Of a stretch of 64,000 bases of DNA, positions 62,701 to 64,000 are shown piece after piece. The position numbers and the translations under genes were made by a program. The DNA comes from Mycteria americana (taxonomy: Eukaryota; Chordata; Aves; Ciconiiformes; Ciconiidae): positions 10,627,501 through 10,691,500 of the forward strand of contig NC_134368.1 of NCBI RefSeq assembly GCF_035582795.1, read 5' to 3'. The notes beneath the pieces were generated by a model. It did not search any database, had not been told where the DNA came from, and worked only from the letters and a program-made list of their open reading frames with translations. Numbering within the stretch: the stretch's first letter is position 1; each line of letters begins with the position of its first letter.

Positions 62701-64000
62701 GTACATGTGCATTTGTGCTTTTGTCCACTGAACATTATATCATCCCTGGGTGTCACACAAGAAATCTAATTTACCTAAGTATCAATACAGTGGCAACTAC
62801 AATATTAACATACAAAAGCAGTACAGTAAGGCCTTGAAAAGAGGTGGTGCACCTAATGAAGACTTACTTATTCTCACCGCTCCAGTTATTCCTGAAGAAT
62901 AACTGAGGTTACTTCTATTGTCCGTTCAGACAGCCCTGTGTGAAACAGTCTCTTTGATGTATACAGTATTTAGAAGAGGGCAACTGTTGCATGCAGGTAA
63001 ATTGGGTTTTGTTTGAAGAACAGGTGAAAGGAAATATATTTCAAAACTAAACCCATGAAAAATAGTTTTCTGCCCTTATTTTAAAAATAGGGAACTCTCA
63101 AGAAATTGAGCCTGAAGATGTGCACATTCTAACCCCCCCCCATATTATTATATGTACAATTGCCTCTATCACAGCTGGAAAAGACCTTTTAACCCCCTCT
63201 TTCTATCCCCAAACCTAGACAAAATTGGGAATTCCTGAAGTTCAAATGAAGTGCTGGATAGAGATAAACAGATGAAAAAGGGAGGGCAAGAAGCAGTGGC
63301 AGAAGATCTACCTCAATGGAAATCGTGGTATTTTATTCTGCCTGTACCAGAGTAATAATGTTATTGCATACAATGTATGCAATATATCACATACATGTAT
63401 GTTACGCATACCCTAAAAAACCCGAAGAACTCACATTTCTGCTTTAGCAACATTTCTCTGCCCTGAACTTTATTTCTCTATTATTCTCATTAAGTGCACT
63501 GAACAAAACTAATTGAAGTTAAAATTCTCATGCAGTTTCAGAAGATGAGAATATAAACTAGCATTCTGGCCAATTTTGGCTAACACCACTGTGGAAGTTA
63601 AATTATTGTTAACTGGAATGCTCCCCTCATTTTACTTCCTCATTTTACTAAGTGAAACAACATGGAAAAAACATGTTTTCTAGAAAGCCAAGACTTAGCC
63701 AAGACAAACATTTGGTACTTTTCAAGCTAAAACCTGAAGTATCTCTTAAGAAATGCTATATGGACAAATAAAAGGGAGATCATGGACATATATAATTCAT
63801 TGCTGTACACATTAAAACTTTTCCGTAAATAGTTGCCTCTCAATTGCCACAGCACTGAAGAAAACTGCTAGGAAAAATAAAAGCACCTGCTGTTCAAAAG
63901 GAAGAATACTCAGAAGTGTTGCTGTCACTTTATTGTTAATTCAATGAAGATTTTTAACCAAGCATAACTCAATACCATTCGTCAAATCTGACTGCAAAGT

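Larger units (their letters stand above)
32920..64000 (-). other. ZFYVE28: ZFYVE28 gene, 3' portion (transcribed right to left, 5' part beyond the window)
   Basis: Five coding exons on the minus strand join in frame into about 203 residues matching the C-terminal part of ZFYVE28/LST2, including its characteristic FYVE finger. The visible introns are about 0.57, 1.6, 11.4 and 0.94 kb, all GT-AG. The family protein is close to 900 residues, so roughly the last quarter is here; the large central exon and the N-terminal region must lie right of 64000, because no long matching minus-strand frame occurs in 50197-64000. From established knowledge, LST2 sits on early endosomes through PI3P binding and promotes EGFR degradation, and its mono-ubiquitination keeps it off endosomes. 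The left limit given here is the outermost poly(A) signal candidate and is inferred; the right limit is the window edge. Confidence 0.93.
50197..64000 (-). other. ZFYVE28: ZFYVE28 upstream intron (at least 13.8 kb, runs off the window)
   Basis: AT-rich sequence upstream of exon A. No minus-strand frame resembles the long central LST2 exon, so that exon lies beyond 64000. Contents that I can name are a 24-bp TA palindrome (51919-51942), a T25-G10 tract (56990-57024), a degenerate CR1 LINE on the plus strand (about 58660-59760) and a palindrome pair near 63363-63402. The rest is unremarkable unique sequence. A very small exon could have been missed. Confidence 0.8.

Noticed and set aside
63170..63200. 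CTGGAAAAGACCTTTTAACC resembling the reverse complement of a CR1 3' end
   Set aside because: Only about a dozen bases agree, and the adjoining diagnostic sequence and octamer tail are missing.
50197..64000. Large central ZFYVE28 exon
   Set aside because: No long minus-strand frame with LST2-like content is present. The exon must lie beyond the window.
1..64000. CRISPR array, operon, tRNA or rRNA genes, intact endogenous retrovirus
   Set aside because: No spaced direct repeats, clover-leaf sequence, rRNA segment, LTR pair or gag/pol-like frame was recognised. The sequence is vertebrate nuclear DNA.

Overview
This window is vertebrate nuclear DNA, most likely from a bird. The evidence is a 5'-truncated CR1 LINE that ends in the typical octamer tail (two copies of an ATTCTATG-like unit at 59742-59758), a low density of other repeats, no Alu or L1-type elements, and a clearly recognisable vertebrate gene with GT-AG introns. 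Turtle or crocodilian origin cannot be excluded, because CR1 also occurs there.

The one gene I can support is ZFYVE28 (LST2, an endosomal FYVE-domain protein that dampens EGF-receptor signalling). It lies on the minus strand and only its 3' part is present. Five consecutive coding exons were resolved to the base from splice sites, phase and protein: 50042-50196, 49354-49470, 47632-47736, 36162-36265 and 35093-35224 (stop TGA at 35093-35095). They encode about 203 C-terminal residues, ending in a complete FYVE zinc finger split over the last two exons. All junction codons join in frame. The 3' UTR runs leftward from 35092; poly(A) signal candidates lie at 34367, 33201 and 32941. The large upstream exon and the rest of the gene lie beyond the right edge, so 50197-64000 is intron, carrying the CR1 copy in antisense orientation at about 58660-59760.

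The left half (1 to about 32900) contains no exon that I recognise. It is more GC-rich than the gene half. It holds a G-rich 12-bp-unit minisatellite (738-1177), a small CpG-rich patch (about 1380-1780), a prominent CpG island with no identifiable gene (about 22740-23700) followed by G/C homopolymer tracts, and several AT-rich stretches dense in homeodomain-type motifs that look like candidate conserved noncoding elements. In mammals MXD4 lies on the 3' side of ZFYVE28; I looked for its exons here and found none.

I found no operon, CRISPR array, rRNA or tRNA gene, or unusual multigene system. The observations most worth following are the orphan CpG island, a stop-free 245-codon cysteine-rich reading frame at 19289-20026, the tandem NAG acceptor of the first visible ZFYVE28 exon, the minisatellite, and the candidate regulatory elements.
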